Counted from the stretch's first letter, positions 6,482-14,562 are shown. The stretch is 22,344 bases of DNA from Candidatus Neoanaerotignum tabaqchaliae (GCA_904420235.1 CAJFUS010000165.1:1-22344); one strand, 5' to 3'. The notes: generated from the sequence alone by a model not told the origin. A program made the numbers and translations.

Positions 6482-7749
6482 TAGCCATAATACTGATAGC
6501 TTTGATGTTTTTCTTCCTTGTGCTTAACTTCCCTATGGTTGTGGCAATGGTGGCTTCGCCTCTTGTTATATTATATTTCTATATGACAAACATGGACATG
6601 CTTATGGCAAGCCAGCAGCTTATAGCGGGAGTTTCCTCAACGGTGCTTCTTTCGGTGCCTATGTTCATTTTGGCCGCCGACATTATGTGCGCCGGACAAA
6701 CAACAAAAAGACTTCTTGACTTGGTTCAAACATTTGTTGGACACATAAGCGGAGGCATGGCCATAACAACGGCCGCGGCCTGTACTATATTCGGAGCTAT
6801 ATCAGGTTCCACACAGGCCACAGTTGTAGCCATTGGAAAGCCTACAAGAGGCAGACTTTCAGAACTGGGATATAGCGACGGCGCCAGCTCGGCCCTTATA
6901 ATAAGCTCGGCGATTATAGCCCTTCTTATACCGCCCAGCATATCAATGATTATGTACGCCGTTGTAACAGGTTCTTCCGTAGGCGATTTGTTTATAGCCG
7001 GTGTTGGCCCCGGAATATTCATGTTCCTTTGCTTTGCCGTATACAGCTTCTTTTACGCTAAAAAAGCCAATATACCTAAGCTTAAAAAAGCTACGTGGGC
7101 TGAAAGAGGAGTTGCTCTTAAAAAGGCTATACTTCCTCTTGGTTTCCCTGTTATTATATTCGCCGGAATTTACTCGGGAATTTTCTCACCAACAGAGTCA
7201 GCGGCCATTGCCGTGCTTTACGCCCTTATACTTGAGCTTATAATATACCGCTCAATTAAAATTACTGACCTTTACAGAATTTCATTAAGCACAGCTGTTG
7301 TAACATGCGCCGTATTTGTTCTTGTTGCAGGCGGACAGCTTTTCTCATGGGTTATATCATACGCTCAGATACCTCAGATGATTACGGCCATTGTTCTTGG
7401 AAGCGACCCGTCGGCGCTGAGAATACTTGTTACGGTAACGGTATTCTTCTTTGTAGGCTGTATGTTTGTTGACTCACTTGTTGTAATAATCATAATTTCC
7501 CCTATATTCTTTGCTCCCGCCATGGCGGCCGGCATAGACCCTATCCACCTTGGAATAGTAATTACGCTTCAGGCCGCTATTGGTTCAATATCACCGCCAT
7601 TCGGCTGCAACATATTTACGGCCTGCGCTATATTTAACAAACCTTATGTAACGATAGTTAGAGGTCTTCCGCCTTACATAATAATGTGTATTCTTATTAC
7701 GGCGGTTGTAATACTTTGCCCTCAGCTTTCACTGTTCCTTCTTGGCTGA
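6478..7749 (+). CDS. TRAP transporter large permease (DctM family)
   Basis: A 423-residue polytopic membrane protein, the ion-coupled transport subunit of the TRAP system. It is hydrophobic over nearly all its length (about 11-12 segments). Family blocks include VPMFILAADIM (about 60-70), the AISGSTQATVVAIGKPT segment (about 107-123), IIALLIPPSISMIMYAV (a DctM signature, about 141-157), a second-repeat GIFSPTESAAIAVLYAL, and the C-terminal QAAIGSISPPFGCNIF. Length is typical of the unfused DctM. It overlaps dctQ by 4 bp and lies 18 bp before the M20 amidohydrolase gene, so all three are in one transcript. Confidence 0.94.
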   Translation: MIAIILIALMFFFLVLNFPMVVAMVASPLVILYFYMTNMDMLMASQQLIAGVSSTVLLSVPMFILAADIMCAGQTTKRLLDLVQTFVGHISGGMAITTAAACTIFGAISGSTQATVVAIGKPTRGRLSELGYSDGASSALIISSAIIALLIPPSISMIMYAVVTGSSVGDLFIAGVGPGIFMFLCFAVYSFFYAKKANIPKLKKATWAERGVALKKAILPLGFPVIIFAGIYSGIFSPTESAAIAVLYALILELIIYRSIKITDLYRISLSTAVVTCAVFVLVAGGQLFSWVISYAQIPQMITAIVLGSDPSALRILVTVTVFFFVGCMFVDSLVVIIIISPIFFAPAMAAGIDPIHLGIVITLQAAIGSISPPFGCNIFTACAIFNKPYVTIVRGLPPYIIMCILITAVVILCPQLSLFLLG

Positions 7750-7767
7750 TAAAAGGGAGGCTGAAAT

Positions 7768-8949
7768 ATGTTTGACATTAAAAAGGAAGTTATGGACTAT
7801 GAAAGCGAGCTTATAGCTCTGCGCAGGGATTTTCACGAAAATCCCGAGCTGGGATACCATGAGTTCAGAACTTCAAAAATAGTTTCGGATTATCTTAGAA
7901 ATCTTGGTCTTGAGGTTAAAAACGTAGCCAAAACCGGCGTTGTAGCCCTTTTAAAGGGCGGCGCCGGAGAAGGCAAAACCCTTCTTTTGAGGGCAGACAT
8001 GGACGCTTTGCCTGTGGAGGAAAAAACAGGATTGCCGTACGCGTCTAAAACGCCCAATGTAATGCATGCCTGCGGCCACGACGGCCATACGGCTATACAG
8101 CTTATAGTAGCTAAAATACTTGCAAAGCACAAAGACGAGTTTAAAGGAAACATAAAATTTATATTCCAGCCCAACGAGGAGGAGGCCGGAGCCCTTGACA
8201 TGATAAACGAGGGAATTTTGCAGTCGCCTAAGGTTGACGCGGCTATGGCCCTTCACCTTTGGAGCCCCGTAAAGGCCGGAAGGATAGGCCTCAGCGCCGG
8301 ACCGGTGCTTGGAACAACAGAGGAATTTGAGCTTAAAATATTGGGCAAAGCCGGACACACGTCAACGCCGCATACGGGAAAAGACGCCATACTTGGAGCG
8401 GCTAAGGTTATTGACGCCGTTCAGAGCCTTGGCACAAGAGAGTTTGACCCGCTGTGGCCAATAGCCATAATGTTTGGCAAAGTTAAGGGTGGAAGCGCCA
8501 GAAATGTTATAACAGACTGTGTTGAGTTAGGCGGAACAATAAGGTTCCTTTTCCCAGATGAGAAAATTAATAAACCAAAGGTTCTTAACGCCTTTGAGAG
8601 AGCTATAAAAGGCACCTGCGATTCTCTTGGCCTTGGATATGAGCTTAAATATATACCAAGCAACCCATCGCTTATTAACGACCCTTATATGGTTTCAATT
8701 ATAAAAGAGGCCGATGAGGAAACATACGGTGTTAAAGACAATATAGACGAGTTTAAGAGTCTTGCCGGAGAGGATTTTGCCGAGATAAGCCAAAGAGTGC
8801 CGTCGGTTATGACCTTTGTAGGAATTTATGACGAAGAAAAAAAGAGCTGCTACCCGCACCACCATTCTAAATTTGACATTGACGAAGATATGATGAAGTA
8901 TGGGGCCGAGCTGCATATAAGGGCCGCCCTGAAGTTTTTGAACGGTTGA
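7768..8949 (+). CDS. M20D amidohydrolase / N-acyl-amino-acid deacylase (intact active site)
   Basis: A 393-residue metallohydrolase of the M20D (hippurate hydrolase/aminoacylase, ILR1-like) family, which removes acyl groups from N-acyl amino acids using two metal ions. The full residue set is visible: RADMDALP with D77; HACGHDGH with metal ligands C102 and H104 plus H107; NEEEAGA (136-142) with the Glu base and Glu ligand; H163 in ALHLW; GHTSTPH in the lid domain (197-202); and H365 in PHHHS. GGSARNVI is the usual substrate-side segment. The ATG follows GGGAGG. Position inside the TRAP operon suggests that the imported compound, or the product of the DoeA-like enzyme, is N-acylated. A second M20 copy at 12769-13953 is colinear with it. 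Confidence 0.9.
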   Translation: MFDIKKEVMDYESELIALRRDFHENPELGYHEFRTSKIVSDYLRNLGLEVKNVAKTGVVALLKGGAGEGKTLLLRADMDALPVEEKTGLPYASKTPNVMHACGHDGHTAIQLIVAKILAKHKDEFKGNIKFIFQPNEEEAGALDMINEGILQSPKVDAAMALHLWSPVKAGRIGLSAGPVLGTTEEFELKILGKAGHTSTPHTGKDAILGAAKVIDAVQSLGTREFDPLWPIAIMFGKVKGGSARNVITDCVELGGTIRFLFPDEKINKPKVLNAFERAIKGTCDSLGLGYELKYIPSNPSLINDPYMVSIIKEADEETYGVKDNIDEFKSLAGEDFAEISQRVPSVMTFVGIYDEEKKSCYPHHHSKFDIDEDMMKYGAELHIRAALKFLNG

Positions 8950-8979
8950 TGAGCAATTAAAACAAGGGGGTTATTTTAA

Positions 8980-10062
8980 ATGAAGAAAAGGATTATAGGT
9001 TTAGTTTTAGTGTCGGCTTTGACGGTTTGCGCTTTCGCCGGCTGCGCCCAGCGCGGAACACAAACACAAACAGCGGCTTCAGGTTCGGCCGCTTCGGCAG
9101 ACCAGACATATACATGGAGAATGGCTCACGAGGAATATACAAACGATATGCAGGATATTTACTGCAAAGAGTTTGCTGAAAAGCTTAATGAGAATTCCGA
9201 CGGAAAAATTAATCTTCAGATTTACGGCGTAGGACAAATCGGCGACGCTCTTCAGCAATGCGAGCTTTTACAGAACAACGGCCTTGAGTTTGCCATGATT
9301 TCACCAGGAAATACAGGCACAATAGTTCCTGAAAACCAGCTTTTCTCACTTCACTTCCTTTTCCCAGAGGATTTGGAGGACGCCCAGAAAGTTTTGGACA
9401 CAAGTGAGGCCCTTAACACGGATTTGGCCGCAAAATATCTTGAAAAGAACATTCAGGTGCTTTCATTCTGGACAGAGGGAGCTATGCAGTGGACAAGCAA
9501 TAAGCCGCTTCAAACTCCAGACGACTTTGTTGGCTTAAAAATAAGAACAATGCAGTCGCCTATGATTGTTGCCGCTTATGAGGCCTATGGCGCCAACCCT
9601 ACTCCTATGAGCTATACAGAGGTTTACTCTGGACTTCAGCTTAACATGATTGACGCTCAGGAAAACCCTATAAGCGCAATTCAAAGCTCTAAATTCTATG
9701 AGGTTCAGAAATATCTTACAGCCGCTAACTCTAACATATATGTAACGGCAACATGCGTTAACCCTACATTCTTTAACGGACTTCCTGAGGATATTCAGCA
9801 GATTATACTTGATACTGCTGAGGAGATGAAACCAAGGGCCTATGAGATACAAAGAGATAAGAATGACGAGGCTCTCGCTCTTATTCAGGAGGCCAATCCA
9901 GACATTATTGTTGAGGGTATAACCGATGAGGGAAGAGCTCAGTTTGAGGAAAAAGCCCTTACAGCTTATGACAAATATGGCGAGCTTGTAGGCGCCGACG
10001 GAGCCGCTATACTTGACAAACTTTTGGCGGAAATAGAAGCTTATGAGGCTTCTGCTCAATAA
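8980..10062 (+). CDS. TRAP transporter substrate-binding lipoprotein (DctP family)
   Basis: A 360-residue extracytoplasmic solute receptor, anchored by lipid as expected in a Gram-positive. MKKRIIGLVL opens a signal sequence ending in a lipobox-like AFAGC with C22 as the lipidated residue, followed by a Gln/Thr/Ala/Ser-rich linker to about residue 40. DctP signatures are IYGVGQIGDALQQCELLQ (81-98), GLKIRTMQSPM (185-195) with R189, the Arg that usually grips the substrate carboxylate, and LQLNMIDAQENP (219-230). The ligand therefore very likely has a carboxylate. ATG 8980 follows AAGGGGG. It lies 30 bp after the amidohydrolase gene. The receptor gene sits apart from the permease genes, with an enzyme gene between them, and ends in an mRNA hairpin at 10091-10117. 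Confidence 0.93.
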   Translation: MKKRIIGLVLVSALTVCAFAGCAQRGTQTQTAASGSAASADQTYTWRMAHEEYTNDMQDIYCKEFAEKLNENSDGKINLQIYGVGQIGDALQQCELLQNNGLEFAMISPGNTGTIVPENQLFSLHFLFPEDLEDAQKVLDTSEALNTDLAAKYLEKNIQVLSFWTEGAMQWTSNKPLQTPDDFVGLKIRTMQSPMIVAAYEAYGANPTPMSYTEVYSGLQLNMIDAQENPISAIQSSKFYEVQKYLTAANSNIYVTATCVNPTFFNGLPEDIQQIILDTAEEMKPRAYEIQRDKNDEALALIQEANPDIIVEGITDEGRAQFEEKALTAYDKYGELVGADGAAILDKLLAEIEAYEASAQ

Positions 10063-10090
10063 AAATTTTATATCTTAAAAGCAGTTGCTA

Positions 10091-10117
10091 ACCCCTCCTC
10101 AAAGAATGGGGAGGGGT
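10091..10117 (+). promoter_or_regulatory. GC-rich hairpin after dctP, no T tract
   Basis: ACCCCTCC (10091-10098) pairs with GGAGGGGT (10110-10117) around an 11-nt loop and is followed by AAAATAAACC, so it is not a standard terminator. A 3' stabiliser raising the binding-protein transcript level relative to downstream genes is the likely role. Such structures are common after binding-protein genes. Confidence 0.65.
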
Positions 10118-10156
10118 AAAATAAACCTATATTATAGAAGGAAGAGGTAGTGTCAA

Positions 10157-11134
10157 ATGGAAATTAAAGGCATAACTTCAAGGGATATTTGGCAGGCGAA
10201 AAAAAGAATATCCTCATACATAACAAGAACTCCTCTTGTATACTCACCGGCGCTTTCTGAAATGACAGGAGCCAACATATATCTTAAACTGGAAAATCTT
10301 CAGGCCATAGGTGCCTTTAAAGTTAGAGGAGCTGCAAATAAAATACTTTCCTTAAGTCCGGAGGAACGCGCAAAGGGCGTTTCAACATTCTCAACAGGAA
10401 ACCACGGCATGGCTGTGGCCCATATAGCAAACAGACTTGGCGTTAAGGCTATTGTGTGCATGTCTAATCATGTGCCGGAAAACAAGGTTAAGGCCATAAG
10501 CCGCTGGAATCCGGTTATAAAGCAGGATTGGGAATCGCAGGACGACGCTGGAAAATATTGCTACGAGCTTGAGAAAAAAGAGGGTATAAAGGTAATACCT
10601 CCTTTTGACGATAAAGAAATAATATGCGGGCAGGGAACAATGTCCCTTGAGATAGTTGAGGACCTGCCGGAGATAGATACGGCCATAGTTCCGCTGTCTG
10701 GCGGCGGACTTATATCCGGCGTTACGCTGGGACTTAAGCTCACTGTTCCGGATGTTAAGGTTATAGGCGTGTGTATGGAAAGAGGCGCCGCAATGATTGA
10801 AAGCCTTAAGGCCGGACACCCTGTTGAGATTCCAGAGGAGCCTACACTGGCTGACAGCCTTCTTGGAGGCATTGGCCTTGACAATAAATATACATTTGAT
10901 ATTGTAAAGGATTATGTTGATGAGAAGATACAGGTAAGCGAAGAAGAAATATCAAAGGGAATGGCCTATGTTATGGAAAACCATAAGGTTATAGCGGAAG
11001 GCGCCAGCTGTGTGGGAATAGCCTATGCCTTAAGAAAAGGCGTTATAAAACCTGGAAGCAACGTTGCAATAGTTGTTACGGGCAACGGCGTTGGCATGGA
11101 CATAGTTAAAAGAATTGTTGACGAGAACTATTAA
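10157..11134 (+). CDS. PLP-dependent threonine/serine dehydratase-like enzyme (EutB-like)
   Basis: A 325-residue fold-type II PLP enzyme that eliminates water and ammonia from a beta-hydroxy (or beta-substituted) amino acid to give an enamine, then a 2-oxoacid. K55 in GAFKVRGA is the Schiff-base lysine. STGNHG (79-84) holds the substrate carboxylate, and SGGGL (181-185) binds the PLP phosphate. There is no C-terminal ACT domain, so it is of the short catabolic (TdcB-like) type rather than biosynthetic IlvA. The EutB dehydratase of hydroxyectoine breakdown is in the same family and would suit a neighbour of a DoeA-like enzyme. The start follows GGAAGAGG. RidA is encoded 17 bp downstream, consistent with a need to hydrolyse enamine/imine products. 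The substrate is unproven. Confidence 0.87.
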   Translation: MEIKGITSRDIWQAKKRISSYITRTPLVYSPALSEMTGANIYLKLENLQAIGAFKVRGAANKILSLSPEERAKGVSTFSTGNHGMAVAHIANRLGVKAIVCMSNHVPENKVKAISRWNPVIKQDWESQDDAGKYCYELEKKEGIKVIPPFDDKEIICGQGTMSLEIVEDLPEIDTAIVPLSGGGLISGVTLGLKLTVPDVKVIGVCMERGAAMIESLKAGHPVEIPEEPTLADSLLGGIGLDNKYTFDIVKDYVDEKIQVSEEEISKGMAYVMENHKVIAEGASCVGIAYALRKGVIKPGSNVAIVVTGNGVGMDIVKRIVDENY

Positions 11135-11151
11135 TTAAGGAGAGCTTACAG

Positions 11152-11535
11152 ATGAAAAAAGAGATTATATTTACTGAAAAGGCCACAAAACCTACGGCTC
11201 CATACTCTCAGGCCGTTAAGGTTGGAAATATAGTGTATCTTGCGGGAGCCTGCGGCGACGACCCGAAAACGGACCAGATTGTTGGCGACGGCGATATTAA
11301 AATAGAAGCCAAATACGCTCTTGAGAACATAAAAGCGGCTGTTGAGGCGGCAGGCGGCACTATGGAAAACATAGTTAAAATGAATGTTTTTGTAAAAGAC
11401 ATAAAAATGATGAAGGATTTTAATGAAGTTTACAGCACATATTTTCCTGTTGACCCGCCGGCAAGAATAGCCATGCAGATAACGGATTTAGCCGGAGGCG
11501 CCAATCTTGAGATTGACGGAGTGGCAATATTATAA
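11152..11535 (+). CDS. ridA: RidA-family enamine/imine deaminase
   Basis: A 127-residue protein of the RidA (YjgF/YER057c) family, cytoplasmic trimers that hydrolyse reactive enamines and imines released by PLP dehydratases to 2-oxoacids plus ammonia. The N-terminal TKPTAPYSQAVKVGN block, the central GGTMENIVKMNVFVKD, R105 in PPARIAM (the substrate-carboxylate Arg of catalytically competent RidA) and E120 in LEIDGVAI are all present. So this is a true deaminase-type member. It is the last gene of the operon, 17 bp after the dehydratase, and is followed by a terminator at 11592. The pairing with the PLP dehydratase supports both assignments. Confidence 0.93.
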   Translation: MKKEIIFTEKATKPTAPYSQAVKVGNIVYLAGACGDDPKTDQIVGDGDIKIEAKYALENIKAAVEAAGGTMENIVKMNVFVKDIKMMKDFNEVYSTYFPVDPPARIAMQITDLAGGANLEIDGVAIL

Positions 11536-11591
11536 AACAAAAACGCCAAAAGCAATGGCTTAATGATTTTTTCATGTTCCCCTATTTTTTA

Positions 11592-11617
11592 TTCCCCGTT
11601 TAAACGGGGAATTTTTT
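11592..11617 (+). terminator. Terminator of the M24/TRAP/dehydratase operon
   Basis: TTCCCCGTTT (11592-11601) and AAACGGGGAA (11602-11611) are perfect inverted copies, followed by TTTTTT. Confidence 0.92.
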
Positions 11618-11632
11618 ATGCGCGCTTAAAAA

Positions 11633-11671
11633 TAAAAAAAGCCGCTAAAGCGTATATTTTGCTTTTACGGC
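11633..11671 (-). terminator. Terminator of the iclR-type gene
   Basis: Read on the minus strand, GCCGTAAAAGC pairs with GCTTTAGCGGC (one G-U, one mismatch) and is followed by seven T residues. In plus coordinates the arms are 11661-11671 and 11641-11651. It faces the operon terminator, as expected for convergent units. Confidence 0.8.
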
Positions 11672-11778
11672 CATTTGGAACGGGATTTTAATGTGTCTGC
11701 GGCAAACCTGATTTATAACGGGTTATAACAAAGTATTCTTAAACTTAAATAAATAGAGCGTTAAACTGAGCTATGCTT

Positions 11779-12573
11779 TTAAACGTTAGCGCCAAGGAAA
11801 TCCGATATTTCATCGCATACAGATTTAAGCTCGGGCTTTATTTCCTCCAGCTTATCCGGCGTCATTTGGGCAGAGCTTCCGCTTATGCTCATGCTGGCTA
11901 TTATTTTGTGGGTATAGTCCCTTATGGGCATGGCTATGCAAACAACGTCCTCCTCAAACTCGCAGTTATCCGTTGAGTATCCGTTTTGACGTATTTTTTG
12001 AAGCTCGTCAAGGAAATCTATATAGTTAAGTATTGTGTTGGCGGTATATTTTTTTATTGTTATATTTTTAAAATACTGGCGAATTTCCTCCTCGCTGAAT
12101 TCCATCATAAAAAGCTTTCCAACGGCAGTGGCATAAAGAGGCTTTCTTTCGCCAAGAGGATTTTGACTATTTTTTGTGTTCCTTGGCCCCACGCTGCACA
12201 TAACGGTGGTTTCATAATTGTTAAGAACACATAAATCAGCCCTGAGCGAAAACTTGCTTGACAGCCTTTCAAGCATATGAACGTGGCCGGAGCTGTTGAG
12301 GGTATGATATTTGGGAACGGAGCTGCCAACCCTGAAGGCGCCCCAGCTAAGACGGTATCTGGTTTGAGTTCCCGTTGTTTTCTCAACAAAATTATAGGCC
12401 AAAAGTGTGTCAAGTATTCTGTGGGCGCTGCTTTTGCCTATTTTCATATCGTTGCTAAGGTCCATAAGCGTAACGCCCTCGCTGGAAGGACAGTCTTTTA
12501 TATAATTAAGTATTTCCAAAGCATTGCTTAGTGTTTGCAGCGGATACTTTGGCACATGCTCGTTATTTTCCAC
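11779..12573 (-). CDS. IclR-family transcriptional regulator
   Basis: A 264-residue regulator. The N-terminal winged helix-turn-helix is at about 15-75 (LSNALEILNYIKD, then VTLMDLSNDMKIGKSSAHRILDTLL). The C-terminal IclR effector domain contains YATAVGKLFMMEF (about 147-159), a CEFEEDVVCIAMPIRD segment with the usual E/C/A/P pattern, and ASMSISGSSAQMT. IclR proteins sense small carboxylates or aromatic acids and often repress catabolic operons. It is convergent with the TRAP operon and divergent from the variant M20 gene, so it is the natural local regulator of both. Start ATG at 12573; a GGGTGG-like binding site precedes it on the minus strand. Confidence 0.92.
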   Translation of the reverse strand: MENNEHVPKYPLQTLSNALEILNYIKDCPSSEGVTLMDLSNDMKIGKSSAHRILDTLLAYNFVEKTTGTQTRYRLSWGAFRVGSSVPKYHTLNSSGHVHMLERLSSKFSLRADLCVLNNYETTVMCSVGPRNTKNSQNPLGERKPLYATAVGKLFMMEFSEEEIRQYFKNITIKKYTANTILNYIDFLDELQKIRQNGYSTDNCEFEEDVVCIAMPIRDYTHKIIASMSISGSSAQMTPDKLEEIKPELKSVCDEISDFLGANV

Positions 12574-12615
12574 AATTCCACCCCTAAAATATTAAATATA
12601 TAAAATACGGAACTT

Positions 12616-12634
12616 AATTCTTTATAACAGAATT
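12616..12634. promoter_or_regulatory. Candidate operator between iclR and the variant M20 gene
   Basis: AATTCT (12616-12621) and AGAATT (12629-12634) form an inverted pair with a 7-bp centre, about 45 bp upstream of the iclR start. The same hexamers build the dyad at 4600-4619, although with the opposite arrangement and a 2-bp centre. An ACGGAA also precedes each region (12607-12612 and 4561-4566). Autoregulation by the IclR protein is plausible. The hexamer is AT-rich, so chance occurrence is not excluded. Confidence 0.4.
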
Positions 12635-12645
12635 TACTTTATAAC

Positions 12646-12675
12646 ATTATATAACAAAAACAAGTCATATGTAAA
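12646..12675 (-). promoter_or_regulatory. Likely iclR promoter
   Basis: On the minus strand, TTTACA (12670-12675) and TATAAT (12646-12651) are separated by 18 bp. The start would fall next to the AATTCT/AGAATT pair. Several other AT-rich -10-like hexamers exist nearby, so confidence is moderate. Confidence 0.5.
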
Positions 12676-12768
12676 GAAAAGTTTTTGAAAAACTTCAATA
12701 TTTTATGACTGTGTGGTAAAATAAAAAAGGCAGCATAATGGGTTTTGTATATTTTAAGAGGTGTTTAA

Positions 12769-13953
12769 ATGTTCAATATAAAGGAAGAAATATCGGCTTA
12801 TGAAAGTGAGCTTATAGCTTTAAGACGGGATTTTCACGAGAACCCTGAGCTTGGTTATAGAGAGTATCGAACGTCAAAAATTATATATGACTATTTAAAA
12901 AAGCTGAATATTGACGTTATAAACATATCAATAACCGGCGTTGTGGGAATTTTGCACGGAGAGGCCGGAGAAGGTAAAACAATACTTATAAGAGCCGGAA
13001 TGGACGCCTCGCCTGTGGAGGAAAAAACAGGCTGCATTTACAGCTCTAAAATCGACGGCGTTATGCACGCCAGCGGCCACGACGGGCAAATGGCCATGCT
13101 TATGGTTACGGCTAAAATACTCTCAAGGCACAGAAAAGAGATACGGGGAAACATAAAATTTGTGTTTCAGCCAAACGAAGAGGAAACGGGCGCACTTGAG
13201 ATGATTAATAACGGTGTTCTTGAGGAGCCTAAAGTTGACGCGGCTATGGCCGTTAATTTGTGGAGCTCCATAAAGTCTGGAAATTTGGGCCTGAGCCAAG
13301 GACCTATACTTGGCACAACAGAGGAGTTTGAACTGAAAATAATAGGACGCTCAGGACATACGTCTGCGCCGCATATGGGCAGGGACGCCATACTTGGAAT
13401 GGCCAAGGTTATGGACGCCGTTCAGACCCTTGAAACCCGTGAGTTTGACCCTATGAACCCAATAACTGTTATGTTTGGAAGAGTTCATGGCGGAAACGCC
13501 AGAAATGTTATATCCGACTGCGTTGAGGCGGGAGGAACCATAAGATTTCTTTTTCCTGATGAGAAAAATAAAAAAGAAGAAGTTCTTAAAACATTTGAAC
13601 GCATTGTTAAAGGCGTATGTCTTTCAATGGACCTTGATTACAGCCTTGAGTTTATACCAAGCAATCCTTCATTAATAAATAATCCGGAGCTCGTTTCAAT
13701 AATGCGTGAGTCAAGTGTGGAAACTTTTGAAACAGACGAGAATATTGAGGAGTTTAAAAGCCTTACCGGAGAGGACTTTGCCGAATTCAGCCAGAAAATA
13801 CCTTCGGTTATGGTATTTCTTGGAATAAGCAACCCTGATGCTAAAAGCGGTTTTCCGGCGCACCATTCTTGTTTTAATATTGATGAGGAGGTTTTGAAAT
13901 ACGGCGTTGAGCTTGAAATAAGAACCGCTATGAAATATTTAGGCAGGGATTGA
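12769..13953 (+). CDS. M20D amidohydrolase paralogue with altered metal site (possible pseudoenzyme)
   Basis: A 394-residue intact protein that aligns without gaps to the M20 enzyme at 7768-8949 through most of its length (about 60% identity by eye). Key positions differ: RADMDALP is RAGMDASP (D77G), HACGHDGH is HASGHDGQ (metal ligand C102S, and H107Q), and ALHLW is AVNLW (metal ligand H163N). H104, the Glu pair at NEEE (137-139), the lid GHTSAPH and H365/H366 are kept. Two of the five expected metal ligands are thus substituted. The frame is unbroken, has AGAGG before the ATG, and ends in a good terminator, so it appears to be expressed and selected. It may be non-catalytic (binding, regulatory or partner subunit) or use another metal or mechanism. 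It is divergent from iclR, with 195 bp between them. Confidence 0.88.
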   Translation: MFNIKEEISAYESELIALRRDFHENPELGYREYRTSKIIYDYLKKLNIDVINISITGVVGILHGEAGEGKTILIRAGMDASPVEEKTGCIYSSKIDGVMHASGHDGQMAMLMVTAKILSRHRKEIRGNIKFVFQPNEEETGALEMINNGVLEEPKVDAAMAVNLWSSIKSGNLGLSQGPILGTTEEFELKIIGRSGHTSAPHMGRDAILGMAKVMDAVQTLETREFDPMNPITVMFGRVHGGNARNVISDCVEAGGTIRFLFPDEKNKKEEVLKTFERIVKGVCLSMDLDYSLEFIPSNPSLINNPELVSIMRESSVETFETDENIEEFKSLTGEDFAEFSQKIPSVMVFLGISNPDAKSGFPAHHSCFNIDEEVLKYGVELEIRTAMKYLGRD

Positions 13954-13977
13954 CAAGACAATAGAGTATTTTTTATT

Positions 13978-14009
13978 TATCCCCGTAATTTTAAGCGGGG
14001 ATATTTTTA
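13978..14009 (+). terminator. Terminator of the variant M20 gene
   Basis: TATCCCCG (13978-13985) pairs with CGGGGATA (13996-14003), followed by TTTTTAT. It begins 24 bp after the stop codon. Confidence 0.88.
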
Positions 14010-14457
14010 TATGACTTACTGCGCATAGGTTAAGTTGATTAAATGACAAAAAAATAACAAATTGGTCGGGGTTTTTGTTGCTGATGTTTTTTATTGTAAG
14101 GATAATATTAAGGTACTAAATTTAATACAGTAAAAAATATACGGAAAATCAGATTAAAAAAACATGAAAAAAAATTTATTGTGATGCATAAAGCTGAAAT
14201 AACAATTTTAAATATATAAAACAAAGACAGATAAAAAAATATATAATGAATATATGAAAATTAGGTTATAAAATATATATTATATACAATTTTTGTCAAA
14301 TTGAGTCTTTACAAAGTTAGCTTATCACAACAAGTGAAGCTGATGACACGACTTATATTTCTATTCTTACTATAGTTATTAATAAAATTAATGTGTTAAT
14401 ATATTTAATTTTATTTTTTAAAGAAATTTCATTGGTGATAAATATTTTTTAATACTA
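14010..14457. other. AT-rich intergenic stretch before the dehydratase operon
   Basis: No supported gene on either strand. Composition is extremely AT-rich. No T-box, recognised riboswitch core or tRNA was found. A weak dyad (AGCTT...CAC/GTG...AGCT near 14320-14342) is not strong enough to call. Confidence 0.6.
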
Positions 14458-14486
14458 TTGATTTTTTCTTTAGCAGAGGATATAAT
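14458..14486 (+). promoter_or_regulatory. Sigma-A promoter of the 2-hydroxyacyl-CoA dehydratase operon
   Basis: -35 TTGATT (14458-14463), 17-bp spacer, perfect -10 TATAAT (14481-14486). The predicted start near 14493 gives a leader of about 85 nt. Confidence 0.8.
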
Positions 14487-14535
14487 AAAAAAGCAAAGAA
14501 GTTATTTTACTTTTTTAGTTAATTTAATGACAATT

Positions 14536-14562
14536 ACCGCCTGATTTGGCGGTGCAGGCGGT
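14536..14562 (+). promoter_or_regulatory. Alternative hairpins just upstream of the activator RBS
   Basis: ACCGCC (14536-14541) can pair either with GGCGGT at 14548-14553 (6-bp stem, 6-nt loop) or, extended to ACCGCCTG, with CAGGCGGT at 14555-14562 (8-bp stem, 11-nt loop). The second form ends 1 nt before the AGGAGG at 14564-14569. The two pairings exclude each other and could change access to the ribosome binding site. Confidence 0.55.

Noticed and set aside
12277..12531. Open frame on the plus strand opposite the iclR gene
   Set aside because: It has no binding site or recognisable motif and lies fully antisense to a well-supported regulator. The same reasoning applies to the long antisense frames opposite galE, the M20 genes, the dehydratase gene and pfk.
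14320..14342. Crp-like site upstream of the dehydratase operon
   Set aside because: The TTATCAC...GTGAAG match is imperfect, unlike the GTTGCA palindrome next to the local Crp-type gene, and lies over 110 bp upstream of the -35.
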